Assembly: GCA_947496705.1 (NCBI GenBank)
Contig: CANMDW010000027.1
Span: 16,187 to 80,186 of the forward strand
DNA length: 64,000 bases
From: an uncultured Aquimarina sp.
GTDB taxonomy: Bacteria > Bacteroidota > Bacteroidia > Flavobacteriales > Flavobacteriaceae
Direction: 5' to 3'
The position numbers and the translations under genes are program-made. The notes under the pieces were generated by a model. That model worked only from the letters and a program-made list of their open reading frames with translations. It was not told the DNA's origin and made no database searches. Below are positions 46,661-54,668 of the stretch, one piece after another; the first letter of the stretch is position 1; every line of letters begins with the position of its first letter.

Positions 46661-47205
46661 GTGTGCCTTGAATGGTAAATATAGTTCTTTATAAAGAATG
46701 TCCCAAAGGGTGTGAGTCCCTAATACAGGGAAAGGATCATCCGTTTAAATTGGTTGATTAGAGGATGGGTAAATTACTTTAAACTAGGCTCCATTCAATC
46801 GAAGCTTAAGAAGTTAGATGAATGGCTAAGAAACCGACTGCGTTATTGCATATGGCACCACTGGAAAAAGCCAGAGCGTAAAAGAAAGAATCTGATACGT
46901 TTAGGGATAAAACTAGGTCAGGCATATGCTTGGAGTCGTACTAATATGGGAGGTTGGGCAGTAGCTCAGAGCCCTATTTTAGGGACAACCATAACGCTAA
47001 AACGATTAAAATCGAAAGGCTACATCAGCTTGCAGGAACACTACCATACAATTAAGCATCATTAACGAACCGCCGTATACGAGACCCGTACGTACGGTGG
47101 TCATGCCTACATTTCATTTCGGCAGATACATGTGAGACCTGCCTGCCGTAAGCATTCAGGCAGTGGCGCACTTTTCTCAATTATGGGGAGAGCCGTCTAC
47201 TCAAT
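46661..47205 (+). mobile_element. Internally deleted group II intron (545 bp)
   Basis: It begins GTGTGCCTTGAATGG, the group II GUGYG start. About 70 bp of domain I (with GGGTGTGAGTCCCTA) is joined to the C-terminal part of the maturase gene. Domain V follows at 47067-47101 (GAACCGCCGTA pairing with TACGGTGGT) and domain VI, ending CTACTCAAT. It has lost most of domains I-III and the reverse transcriptase, so it cannot splice alone. Its 3' end matches the intact intron at 53249 nearly base for base. Confidence 0.85.
46754..47065 (+). pseudogene. C-terminal remnant of intron maturase
   Basis: This remnant keeps the maturase-specific domain (IRGWVNYFKLGSIQSKLKKL, then RNRLRYCIWHHWKKPERKRK and RLGIKLGQAYAWSRTNMGGW). 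The reverse transcriptase fingers and palm with YADD are missing. The frame is open for about 10 codons upstream to a stop at 46721. The stop codon lies 2 bp before domain V, as expected for a group II intron reading frame in domain IV. Confidence 0.85.
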
Positions 47206-47207
47206 GC

Positions 47208-47422
47208 TTAGTGTTTTTGTTTTCTAATTACTACCATTCTATAGTCCGATTCAGATTTATGTCCACTATCCTCAAACACATATTTGAATTTTTTGTCCTC
47301 AATTCGGTCAACTTTTTCTTCAAATCCAATTGTGTTTTTTAGGATTTCAACTTTTTTTCCTGTATCCTGAATACAGAAAATAACGAAACATCCTTTTTCC
47401 AATTTTGGATATCATTTTTCAT
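47208..47422 (-). pseudogene. Small orphan gene, probably frameshifted
   Basis: Two overlapping frames meet in an A-rich run (AATTGGAAAAAGGATG at about 47395-47410). Joining MKNDIQNWKK with GCFVIFCIQDTGKKVEILKN gives one protein of about 70 residues ending VVIRKQKH. I do not recognise it. The stop codon is 2 bp from the intron 3' end, so the gene abuts the interrupted palindrome. It could also be noncoding. Confidence 0.4.
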
Positions 47423-47494
47423 AAATGCCCACCGAAGGACTACAGTTACCAAAATATAAAATAAAAATGAACTGTAAATTTTATATTTGACGAC

Positions 47495-47558
47495 TTTACA
47501 AATAGCACAGACCTTTGGATTAAGCACAAAAACCCTATGTTTTTTTATACATTGTTAT
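47495..47558. repeat. attC-like right half
   Basis: TTTACAAATAGCACAGACCT, an AAACCCTATG segment and TTATACATTGTTATC match the 58866-58931 right half. Only this half is recognisable here. The left part has been altered by the neighbouring gene remnant. Confidence 0.5.
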
Positions 47559-47768
47559 CTTCTGTAGCGACACGCAAGAGTAAGCAATTAATTTTTTTGT
47601 TTCTGTCTTTTCTCTGATTGAGTAAAGTCCCTCATAACAGTTACGTTCGAGTTAAGTGCATCTGCGCGTACTAGCTAGAAAATCTGTTGTATTGATTAAA
47701 AAATAGTATACTAAAGTGTCATATTTTGAAAACTATGGTAACTAAAATAGTAGATAGAAGCTTTAATA

Positions 47769-48275
47769 ATGAAAAACAAACAGGAAACCATATTTCTTAC
47801 TGCTCTAGAACAAAATCAGGAGAAGCTATATAGAACTTGCTCGATTTATTCTGAAGACGGGGAAGATACCAAAGACCTTTTTCAAGAGGTTTTGGTTAAT
47901 GTTTGGAGGTCGATGAGCACATTTAAAGGTAATTCAACTATTAGTACTTGGATGTTTAGAATTGCCTTAAATGTTTGCCTTCGTTTTAAATCTAAACACA
48001 CTAAGAATCAAAATAGATTTATTAGGTTAGATAGTATGACTATGGGAAATTTTAGGTCGGAAGAAAGGAGCGGAGACGAAAATGAAAAGCTTATTAGTCT
48101 AAGAAAGTGTGTGAAAAAACTGAATGAAGGTGATAAGGCGATAGTTGCGCTTTACTTGGAAGGATTAGCCTATAGGGAAATTTCTTGTATTCTAGGCTTG
48201 TCTGAAAATAACATAGCCGTAAAGATTAAGCGAATAAAATCTAAATTGTTTAACTGTATAAATGAAATATTATGA
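47769..48275 (+). CDS. ECF-family RNA polymerase sigma factor
   Basis: This 168-residue sigma factor has region 2 at about 22-90 (DTKDLFQEVLVNVWRSMST, TISTWMFRIALNVCLR) and region 4 at about 120-165 (KAIVALYLEGLAYREISCIL, SENNIAVKIKRIKSKLF). The stop codon overlaps the start of the membrane protein gene by 4 bp (ATGA), so they are coupled. That arrangement suggests an extracytoplasmic-function sigma factor with its membrane partner. It is one of the few plus-strand genes in the array. Confidence 0.9.
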   Translation: MKNKQETIFLTALEQNQEKLYRTCSIYSEDGEDTKDLFQEVLVNVWRSMSTFKGNSTISTWMFRIALNVCLRFKSKHTKNQNRFIRLDSMTMGNFRSEERSGDENEKLISLRKCVKKLNEGDKAIVALYLEGLAYREISCILGLSENNIAVKIKRIKSKLFNCINEIL

Positions 48276-48859
48276 TTGAAGATGAATTGATTAAAATCTG
48301 GCAATCGTCCAGTAATCAGGAGCGCATAAAATTCGAAAAATCGAAATTAATGATAGAATTACAGTCAAGTTTGGGACGCTTACACAGATGGTGGAATTAT
48401 CTAGAGCTTTTAGAGGTAGTTTTAGCTATAATTGGGATTTTATCATGTGTTTTTATAATATTATGGATTCCCTTTGTGCTATCAAAGATAGCATTAGTAT
48501 TTATGATAATTTGTGCTATTTTTTTGATAATCAAATATCAAGGTGTTCGAAAGTTTAAACCAAGTGATTTGGCAGAAAATTATCTTGATTATCTCAAAAA
48601 AAACAGGGAATATCTAGAAGTCCAAAAAAAGTTTCTTAAAACTTATGTGTATTGGGGAATTTTGCCGGTTTACCCCATAATGCTATTGTTTACTGTCAGT
48701 ATTTGGGAGAAGATACCAGCATATTTCATCGTCTTCATCAATGTAGCTTCAATCGGAATAGGGATTTATGGATATTTGTTAAATAAGGAAAGAGTAAAAA
48801 ATGAAATCAACCCAAGAATAGCTAGAGTTGATGAATTAATTAAAGAACTTAAGGGGTAG
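48272..48859 (+). CDS. Membrane partner of the ECF sigma factor (anti-sigma-like)
   Basis: This 195-residue protein has a cytoplasmic N-terminal segment (about 1-45) and four predicted membrane helices (about 48-68, 70-90, 127-147 and 150-172). The 4-bp overlap with the sigma factor gene makes it the obvious candidate anti-sigma factor. It has no zinc-binding HxxxCxxC motif of the canonical anti-sigma fold. Its role is assigned from gene order only. Confidence 0.75.
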   Translation: MIEDELIKIWQSSSNQERIKFEKSKLMIELQSSLGRLHRWWNYLELLEVVLAIIGILSCVFIILWIPFVLSKIALVFMIICAIFLIIKYQGVRKFKPSDLAENYLDYLKKNREYLEVQKKFLKTYVYWGILPVYPIMLLFTVSIWEKIPAYFIVFINVASIGIGIYGYLLNKERVKNEINPRIARVDELIKELKG

Positions 48860-48880
48860 TTGTTTTTGTGAGCTATTGAA

Positions 48881-48952
48881 GATAACGTTTCGGGTATGAT
48901 GTCGTAGCTATACTGCAGGGTAGCTATGCATTATACCCGTTATTAGGCAATG
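48881..48952. repeat. attC-like palindrome 7
   Basis: GATAACG at the left; right end CGTTATTAGGCAATG, with TTAGGC as in a standard attC R' box. The arms CGGGTATGATGTCGTAGCTA and TAGCTATGCATTATACCCG pair with unpaired bases on one arm. It is closely related to site 5 (46003). The ParB-like gene's last codons lie inside it. Confidence 0.78.
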
Positions 48953-49970
48953 TTTTATTAATCCAGTTATTAAAATCATTTCTATTATTTATTTCATCAT
49001 AAGTCCAGCAGTCAAAGTTTAGACTTTCGCTAAATCCGAAAAACCTTAATATAAGTCCATTACCTATAGTGTCATTTTTCGAAAGAATTTTGAGTCTCTC
49101 GATTAACCAATTGAGGTTTTTTTCATCTTTCGATTTATCCAATTTCAGAAAAAGTTTGATTATACCGATTCCAAGTCTACTTCTTTTACTTAGTATTCCA
49201 TCAAGTTTAGAGGTTAAAAATGAGTCTTCTATAAAGTTCACGTTTTCTAAATTTTTGTCATTTTCAATTAAGAAGTGTTCAAATTCAAAATCTTTGAGAA
49301 TAGGGGCAGAGGCATTTAAAATAGCCTGAGTGTGTCTTTTGACAAGCTCTGTTTTAACGATTTTTATAGTTGGAATATCAAATCCCAATTCAATATATGC
49401 TTTTGTCTTATGATGGCCATCTATTATATAACAGGCCGTAAAATCAGCATTAACTGGATTATATAGTTTGTAGGTAATTACTTTAGGCTTCAAACCATTT
49501 TGAATCAGCCTTTTATAATACTCTACCCTTTCGTTATTAATTGTACTATTTGGTGTAGTGAAAAATACATTCACTTTATCATATGGGTATGGATAAAAAG
49601 CTCCTGAAAACCTCCTGTTTATTGCAACATTTTCAGAGTATTTTACTTGCCCTTCGCACATGAAGTTACACGCATCAAGCTTCATTGTTCCCAGATTCAC
49701 ATTATAATTTCCATTGGAAAAGAGATTGAGAAATTCCTTAACCGAATTAAAAACAGTCTTTTCATCTCCATCAATCAATACTTGATTTAAGCTATCTGTT
49801 AAATCCTTTCGTTTGTCACTTGAATAACTTGATAAAGCATAATATTCTCCTACACTTCCAGCACAGTCTGGCCAGTTTACCGTAAGTGCAGTCTCAATAA
49901 CTAAACAACTTGCAAATTCATCAAAAAGCAGTTGAATTATGTTTTGTCCATTTGTTATTTCTACTTCCAT
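48924..49970 (-). CDS. ParB/sulfiredoxin-like nuclease-domain protein
   Basis: This 348-residue protein contains a ParB-like motif (CYIIDGHHKTKAYIELGFD, near residue 185), which includes the GHH-type catalytic/phosphate-binding segment. The rest is unassigned; a helix-rich C-terminal half follows. ParB/Srx folds bind nucleotides (CTP) or act as nucleases. Its stop lies inside the palindrome to its left, and the next palindrome begins 8 bp upstream of its start, so it fits a cassette unit exactly. Confidence 0.75.
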   Translation of the reverse strand: MEVEITNGQNIIQLLFDEFASCLVIETALTVNWPDCAGSVGEYYALSSYSSDKRKDLTDSLNQVLIDGDEKTVFNSVKEFLNLFSNGNYNVNLGTMKLDACNFMCEGQVKYSENVAINRRFSGAFYPYPYDKVNVFFTTPNSTINNERVEYYKRLIQNGLKPKVITYKLYNPVNADFTACYIIDGHHKTKAYIELGFDIPTIKIVKTELVKRHTQAILNASAPILKDFEFEHFLIENDKNLENVNFIEDSFLTSKLDGILSKRSRLGIGIIKLFLKLDKSKDEKNLNWLIERLKILSKNDTIGNGLILRFFGFSESLNFDCWTYDEINNRNDFNNWINKTLPNNGYNA

Positions 49971-49978
49971 TTAATATT

Positions 49979-50081
49979 GCCTAACGTTAAGTGTATGTTT
50001 TGTTTGGTGATAATCGTTTGCGCAGCGATAGCGGAGACAAACTATTTGCCAAATGAAACCATACATAGTTATTGTAAAGCG
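49979..50081. repeat. attC-like palindrome 8
   Basis: The left end GCCTAACGTT fits the integron R'' consensus RYYYAAC. The right end is TAGTTATTGTAAAGCG. Arms (AAGTGTATG and CATACATAG; TTTGTTTGGTGATAATCG and its rough partner) form a long imperfect stem with a GCGCAGCG tip. Confidence 0.72.
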
Positions 50082-50083
50082 TT

Positions 50084-50455
50084 TCAATTTTCAATTTTCA
50101 ATTTTGTTTTTGCTCCATCAGGATCAACCCAATTAGTGTTCCATTGATTTATATCATCAACAATGCCCAATTTAGAAAGATCTATTTCGAATCGCTCTTG
50201 ATATTCTTTGTTTAACCCTTGATTTGCTGTGAGGTCAATAAATTTATTCTCTTTATTCGTTGTGGCGTTAACCTCATAAATTAAAAGTGCAGAATGTTTA
50301 GAAGAGTTCTTTGTTTGAATAATGAGTTTGTCATTTTGAACAGTGATTTTTGGATTTTCACTCATCTCAGAAAAGTAAACTCCTTTCTTGTCCGCAGAAC
50401 AAGCTCCTAATATAATTATAAGAAGTAGTGTGAAAAATGGTTTTATTAATTTCAT
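50084..50455 (-). CDS. Small lipoprotein, unknown function
   Basis: This 123-residue protein has a signal peptide with the lipobox LGAC at residue 19. The mature part (IIQTKNSSKHSALLIYEVN, then DLSKLGIVDDINQW) is beta-rich, without a known motif. It is flanked on both sides by attC-like palindromes and reads on the minus strand, like its neighbours. The coding start is unambiguous. Confidence 0.72.
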   Translation of the reverse strand: MKLIKPFFTLLLIIILGACSADKKGVYFSEMSENPKITVQNDKLIIQTKNSSKHSALLIYEVNATTNKENKFIDLTANQGLNKEYQERFEIDLSKLGIVDDINQWNTNWVDPDGAKTKLKIEN

Positions 50456-50495
50456 ATTTTAGTTATTAAAAGATAAATTCTAATTTTATTTTAAT

Positions 50496-50553
50496 GATTT
50501 ACAACGGTTTGAATAAGCGTCTGTTTTAATGGCGTTTATTTTTTGTTATAAGC
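50496..50553. repeat. attC-like palindrome 9
   Basis: TTACAACGG at the left; TTGTTATAAGC at the right. The arms GAATAAGCG and CGTTTATT pair around a TTTTAATGG loop. It is one of the shortest in the series. Confidence 0.6.
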
Positions 50554-51062
50554 TTTTTGTCACACCAATACCAGACAACATCTTCACCTCCAGGTTCATA
50601 AGGCGCAAATTTGTCAAATTCCATCCCGACTTTTTCCATCACTCTTATAGATGCTTTATTTTCCTTCATAGCAATTGCTATTATTCGTCTTAATTCGAGT
50701 TTATCAAATCCGTATGTCAAAATTGCATGAGATGCTTCTGTTGCAAAACCCATCCCCCAATATTTAGGTGAGAATCTATAACCAAGATCAATTTCATCAA
50801 ATTCGGGCAGATACGCTAAACCAGCCCAGCCAACAAACTGCATCCCATTTTTTAGAAAGGTAGCCCATCTTCCGTATCCATACTTCTCATAGTCGTTAAT
50901 TCTTGTCTGTATTGCCTGTTCTATTTCTTCTATAGATTCAACCAGAGGTTCTCCCGTATGCTTTTGTACGTCAGAATTAGAATGCAACTGAAACATTTCC
51001 TCTTTATCATCCAGGGTAATTTCCCTTAACAATAATCTTTCTGTTTCTATTAAAGTTTTCAT
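50526..51062 (-). CDS. GNAT acetyltransferase (RimJ/RimL-like)
   Basis: This 178-residue protein matches GNAT acetyltransferases of the RimJ/RimL kind: TERLLLREITLDDKEEMFQL, GYGRWATFLKNGMQFVGW, DLGYRFSPKYWGMGFATEA with the acetyl-CoA loop. Substrates may be ribosomal proteins, other N-termini or small amines; I cannot tell. The last few codons fall in the attC-like palindrome, as in other genes of this array. It is intact. Confidence 0.9.
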   Translation of the reverse strand: MKTLIETERLLLREITLDDKEEMFQLHSNSDVQKHTGEPLVESIEEIEQAIQTRINDYEKYGYGRWATFLKNGMQFVGWAGLAYLPEFDEIDLGYRFSPKYWGMGFATEASHAILTYGFDKLELRRIIAIAMKENKASIRVMEKVGMEFDKFAPYEPGGEDVVWYWCDKKLITKNKRH

Positions 51063-51067
51063 TTTAT

Positions 51068-51130
51068 TGCTTAGAACGGTAAATATAAAAAGTCGTTTTA
51101 ATGCTTTTTATATTATAGAGTGTTTTATTC
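51068..51130. repeat. attC-like palindrome 10
   Basis: TGCTTAGAACGG at the left; TAGAGTGTTTTATTC at the right. The arms AAATATAAAAAG and CTTTTTATATT pair around a GTCGTTTTAATG loop. Confidence 0.6.
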
Positions 51131-51730
51131 CCAGTTTTTACAAACATAACCAGCATTTAAATTTAAGGAATTTCTTATTTCATGAACTCCCGTAATGTCA
51201 AAAAAATCTTTTATCTCTTTTATTGATTCAAATTTTGATATTCTATTTATACTTAATATGTACTTTTCAAGAATAGGGTAGTCTTCTTCTTCATCAGTTG
51301 CCACAAAAACACATTCTTTATTTGTAGTACTTAAACCTATGATAATGTCTTCTATAATAGATGTGATGTCATTATAATACTTGTTTTTTCTCAAAAAGAG
51401 ATCCCAACCGTTAATCAATAATAAACAAAATGAACAATTGAAATAAGCATAAAAAACAGGCATATCCAATTCCATATAATACTTTGAAAACTTTTTTTGA
51501 TTTAGTCTCAAATCCGAGTTTAAAGAAGAATCATTTACATTCCAAAAAGTATCATGTTCGTCAGGTAGATAAGAACATTCTTCTGAACATAATTTTTGAT
51601 ATCTCGAATTATTCTTGAGTAAATTAAAAAATAATTCTTCCACCTCAAGAACACTTGCACTATTTTCTATTATCGCAAGAAACTGAAGCGGATATCCAAC
51701 ATCTTTCATCGAAACTATATTAGTTAACAT
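51125..51730 (-). CDS. Hypothetical cytoplasmic protein
   Basis: This 201-residue protein has no signal peptide or recognisable motif. It is aspartate- and glutamate-rich in the middle (VFVATDEEEDYPILEKY). Its secondary structure looks mixed alpha and beta. It is bordered by palindromes and is a single-gene cassette. Nothing about the context suggests a function. Confidence 0.65.
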   Translation of the reverse strand: MLTNIVSMKDVGYPLQFLAIIENSASVLEVEELFFNLLKNNSRYQKLCSEECSYLPDEHDTFWNVNDSSLNSDLRLNQKKFSKYYMELDMPVFYAYFNCSFCLLLINGWDLFLRKNKYYNDITSIIEDIIIGLSTTNKECVFVATDEEEDYPILEKYILSINRISKFESIKEIKDFFDITGVHEIRNSLNLNAGYVCKNWE

Positions 51731-51748
51731 TTAAATTAATGTGTTCGT

Positions 51749-51799
51749 GCCAACGATCTCGTAAATGGTCGTTTTAATGTCGTTTATACATTGTTTAGC
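51749..51799. repeat. attC-like palindrome 11
   Basis: GCCAACG at the left; ATTGTTTAGC at the right. The arms TCGTAAATGGTCG and CGTTTATAC pair around a TTTTAATG loop. Confidence 0.68.
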
Positions 51800-51813
51800 A
51801 AATGTTGTAATTT

Positions 51814-52470
51814 TCAATCATACTCTCCCAAAAAACGAGTTAAAAGGTCATTGACTATTTTTACCTCTTTTTCTATTGCAATTGGTTGCCATCTATAATC
51901 AGAGTACATCAAGGGAGATTTTTTCCACGTATAACAATACAATTCACTGAAATAGTAGGGAACAAAAACCTTCATTTTTCTCAGTTCATATAATTCTTGA
52001 GAATACTGATTTCTAATGGAATCATTCTCGAAAATGTACATTGGTTTGCTGCCCCTCTTACCACGAGGCTCCTTTATATGGTTAAATTTTTCAGGTAGTA
52101 TATCAATAAGTGAATCAATTTCTTTATTTCTCAATATGACAATTTGTCGATCTTCAACAGAAATAATTGGTCTTACATCAGTTAGATAAATAAGAATTTT
52201 CTGCGTAATTGTATCTGGCAGAGGAGGTGGGATATTAAGCCCTGAATCTTTTTCTTGCGTTTTTTTATTTAAAACTCCAACGGCAACAAGCTTGTTTGTG
52301 AAATGTAGGACACCATTTTCAACGTAAGTTTCCCAGTTTGAAGGTAACTCTGATTTTATTCGCTTTAATACACTATCATTTTCAATATTGAAGCTTTTCT
52401 CTTGTGCAAAAAGATCCACTTGCCCTAGAGCAATGACAAAACAGACTAGTAATAACTTAAGGATTTTCAT
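51814..52470 (-). CDS. Exported hypothetical protein
   Basis: This 218-residue protein has a signal peptide (residues 1-22, ending VDLFAQ). The mature part shows SELPSNWETYVENGVLHFTN and PMYIFENDSIRNQYSQELY, with no known domain. It is probably a periplasmic or surface protein. It is bordered by palindromes 11 and 12 and its start lies 15 bp from the latter. Confidence 0.68.
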   Translation of the reverse strand: MKILKLLLVCFVIALGQVDLFAQEKSFNIENDSVLKRIKSELPSNWETYVENGVLHFTNKLVAVGVLNKKTQEKDSGLNIPPPLPDTITQKILIYLTDVRPIISVEDRQIVILRNKEIDSLIDILPEKFNHIKEPRGKRGSKPMYIFENDSIRNQYSQELYELRKMKVFVPYYFSELYCYTWKKSPLMYSDYRWQPIAIEKEVKIVNDLLTRFLGEYD

Positions 52471-52484
52471 ATTCTAAAATATTT

Positions 52485-52530
52485 GCTAACGTTTGGCTAA
52501 ACTGCGTTTTTAATGCAGTTTAGGTTTTGT
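52485..52530. repeat. attC-like palindrome 12, interrupted by a group II intron
   Basis: GCTAACG at the left. Arms TAAACTGC and GCAGTTTA pair perfectly around a GTTTTTAAT loop. TTTT follows, then the intron's GTGTG at 52531; the rest of the site, TAGCAAATG, is at 53250. Removing the intron gives GGTTTTTAGC, close to the TTGTTTAGC end of palindrome 11. Confidence 0.72.
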
Positions 52531-53249
52531 GTGTGCCCAGCATGGGCATCTTTTGTTTACCGAAGGTAAATAATTAATCTAGAGGGTGCAAGTCCCTTAT
52601 GGGCAGGGGTAACGTCTTGAACCATTAGTAAGTCGCAAGGTTGCTATCCGTGATGTTAGGACTGAAGGAAGCGAGACTACAAAACTCGGTACTGAGATAT
52701 ACGAATCACATATTGAGGCTATTAGATCGGATAAGTAGGCACATCACTGCGAAGTCCAAAATGCTGTTTTTTTTCAGTAGGTGTCGAAATAGTAGATGCG
52801 GCAGGGATCGAGGGAAACCTGCCTGCGAGGCAGGGAAGATGTCCTAACCTGGAGGGCGGAGCGCTAAGAAATGATCCAGTGGATCATTTTAGCGAACGAG
52901 CCAGCCGGTGGGTTGGCTAAACTACGAGTTGGTTGTGTAGAGAAGTCAGCAGAAGTCATTGTACTTATAGGAAACGAGCCACGCAAGGATGTGGAGGTCT
53001 CACAAATAAGGAAGGACAGAACATTATTTCACGTCTAGATTCGTATAGGAATCAGTTTATCTGATAGCCTTTACTTAGAAGGGCAAGAACAGTAAAAGTT
53101 CTGAAATAATGAACCGCCGTATACGAGACCCGTACGTACGGTGGTCATGCCTACATTTCATTTCGGCAGATACATGTGAGACCTGCCTGCCGTAAGCATT
53201 CAGGCAGTGGCGCACTCTTCTCAATTATGGGGAGAGCCGTCTACTCAAT
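52531..53249 (+). mobile_element. ORF-less group II intron (719 bp)
   Basis: The intron begins GTGTGCCCAGCATGGGC and ends CTACTCAAT. Domain I starts with GGGTGCAAGTCCCT. Domain V is at 53111-53145 (GAACCGCCGTATACG paired with CGTACGTACGGTGGT). Domain VI follows, with a long insertion containing a GC-rich palindrome at about 53182-53207. Domain IV has no reverse transcriptase, so it depends on a maturase in trans. It is on the plus strand, opposite to the flanking genes. The removal point is exact because both flanks resemble intact sites. Confidence 0.85.
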
Positions 53250-53258
53250 TAGCAAATG

Positions 53259-53860
53259 TTATTTTATTAGGTTTAAAATATCAGGTATTCTATTTTTCAA
53301 GTATTTAGGTATCCGGTTTGACACAATTAATTTCTTACGTTCAATAGTTAATATATGCTCTGGGGTTGAATTGTATGTGCTAGTATCAAAGAAATTAACC
53401 GAATCAAAGAACGTCCAATGTTCGTTTATATTTTTGAATCCAAGATTATATCTTTCTTCAACTTCTTTATCAGGAACAAAATGGCCTCCATTTTCATACC
53501 TTATCAATACTCTCTCTTTTGCTTTCTCAATAGAATCTAAGGCGAAGAAAACAATTTCTAGCCTGTATCATTATTCTTGAACTTTTGAGGCCAATAAAGC
53601 GGTGTTGAGTTAAAGTTTGTTTCGTAACAAAAGTCAAATCTATTGTCTATTGCTTTTTGGATCCTTTCTTCCAAATCTTTTCTGGCTATGTTATGCGCCA
53701 TTGTATCTCTATATTCGGTAGGGATTAGTGAATCATATTTTTCTTTGAAAATTTTATCATAATCATAAGGAATAAGTACTCCGTCTGTAAAGGCCTTTGA
53801 AAATGATGATTTCCCAGAACCATTACATCCAGCAATTACTAAGAGTTTTGGCTTATGCAT
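53259..53860 (-). pseudogene. Zeta-toxin-like P-loop kinase gene, frameshifted
   Basis: The N-terminal frame has a Walker A motif (VIAGCNGSGKSSFSKAF) and then DYDKIFKEKYDSLIP, as in zeta toxins. It ends at a TAG at 53558. The next frame continues LEIVFFALDSIEKAKERVLI and RYENGGHFVPDKEVEERY to a stop at 53259. Total length is 602 bp, one short of 201 codons, so a 1-bp deletion at about 53565 explains the break. Zeta toxins phosphorylate UDP-GlcNAc. The copy is probably inactive. Confidence 0.85.
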
Positions 53861-54014
53861 TGAATTGAGGGCTAGCTTTAGGATTTTTTGACACTTCTCC
53901 TTTTGCTAACTTTTCTTCATAGTTTCTTATTTCCTTAGAAATTCTAGGAAGTTCCAATTTAAGCTTTTGTTTAAGTTCTTCTAAATATTGTAATATGTCT
54001 TCTTTAGTACTCAC
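53853..54014 (-). CDS. Small antitoxin-like protein (53 aa)
   Basis: This frame starts at a GTG (54014) and reads MSTKEDILQYLEELKQKLKL to a stop at 53853. It overlaps the toxin-like start by 8 bp (ATGCATAA), the usual coupling in type II toxin-antitoxin pairs. It is helical and charged, without a DNA-binding motif that I can see. It is intact although the toxin frame is broken. I assign the role from gene order only. Confidence 0.6.
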   Translation of the reverse strand: MSTKEDILQYLEELKQKLKLELPRISKEIRNYEEKLAKGEVSKNPKASPQFNA

Positions 54015-54116
54015 AATGCAAAGATAATATATTTAAAATTTGTACAAGGTTTGAGCTCAATATTTGCTAACAATAGAATAAAGAATATATGTCCTTTATA
54101 TTCTATATATGCTTCT

Positions 54117-54390
54117 CTACATATCTAGCCGATTTTTGATAAACTTAAAATTATTCACAGCAACTTGAGTATATATTTCTGTTGTTTTTGTGCTACTATG
54201 ACCTAATAAGGTTTGGATATACCTTAAATCTGTTTCACTCTCCAATAAGTGAGTTGCAAATGAATGTCTTACTTTATGAGGTGTCATCCTTCTTTTACTA
54301 TTTGCTTTTGTTGCCATTTGGAGATTCAAATAAATACTCACCTGATTTCCATTGCCTATACTATAGTATATCCTTAAATCTTTTAATCAG
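54117..54390 (-). pseudogene. Tyrosine recombinase (integrase) remnant
   Basis: The frame from 54341 keeps the C-terminal catalytic part: TPHKVRHSFATHLLESETD and LRYIQTLLGHSSTKTTEIYT, with HxxR, the GH box and the nucleophile tyrosine. Upstream, a different frame preserves SGEYLFESPNGNKSK before two stops, so parts of the catalytic domain are deleted and frameshifted. It is a fragment of a Xer/phage-integrase-like or possibly integron-integrase-like protein; the N-terminal half is absent. Confidence 0.75.
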
Positions 54391-54590
54391 GAGTACTTGA
54401 AATTTATACATAAAAAGGTGAAAAGTGGAGCAAATATGGGTTTTATAGTTATTTTGGCTTCAAAATCCTTTCCAAGACATCAAATAAGCATTTAGAACAT
54501 GGTTACATACCTAAAGATAGTTATAATATGGTTTACGAAAATAGAAGGGCTTAGATCGTTGGTTTTCTATTCAATCTTTTACTTTTTAAG

Positions 54591-54623
54591 GGCTTGTGCA
54601 ATGGTTACTATTGTTGGCACACG
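54591..54623. repeat. Short palindrome with TTGTTGGCACACG end
   Basis: GGCTTGTGCAATGGTTACTA and TTGTTGGCACACG form a compact palindrome. The same 33 bp, with one difference, occurs at 61731. The end GTTGGC resembles the integron R' box. Confidence 0.65.
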
Positions 54624-54668
54624 TTTTATTCTAGTTTAAACTCCTATTTTTGTTTTATAACTGCTTCA

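Noticed and set aside
52641..52847. 68-codon frame within the group II intron
   Set aside because: It overlaps ribozyme domains; no reverse transcriptase motif.
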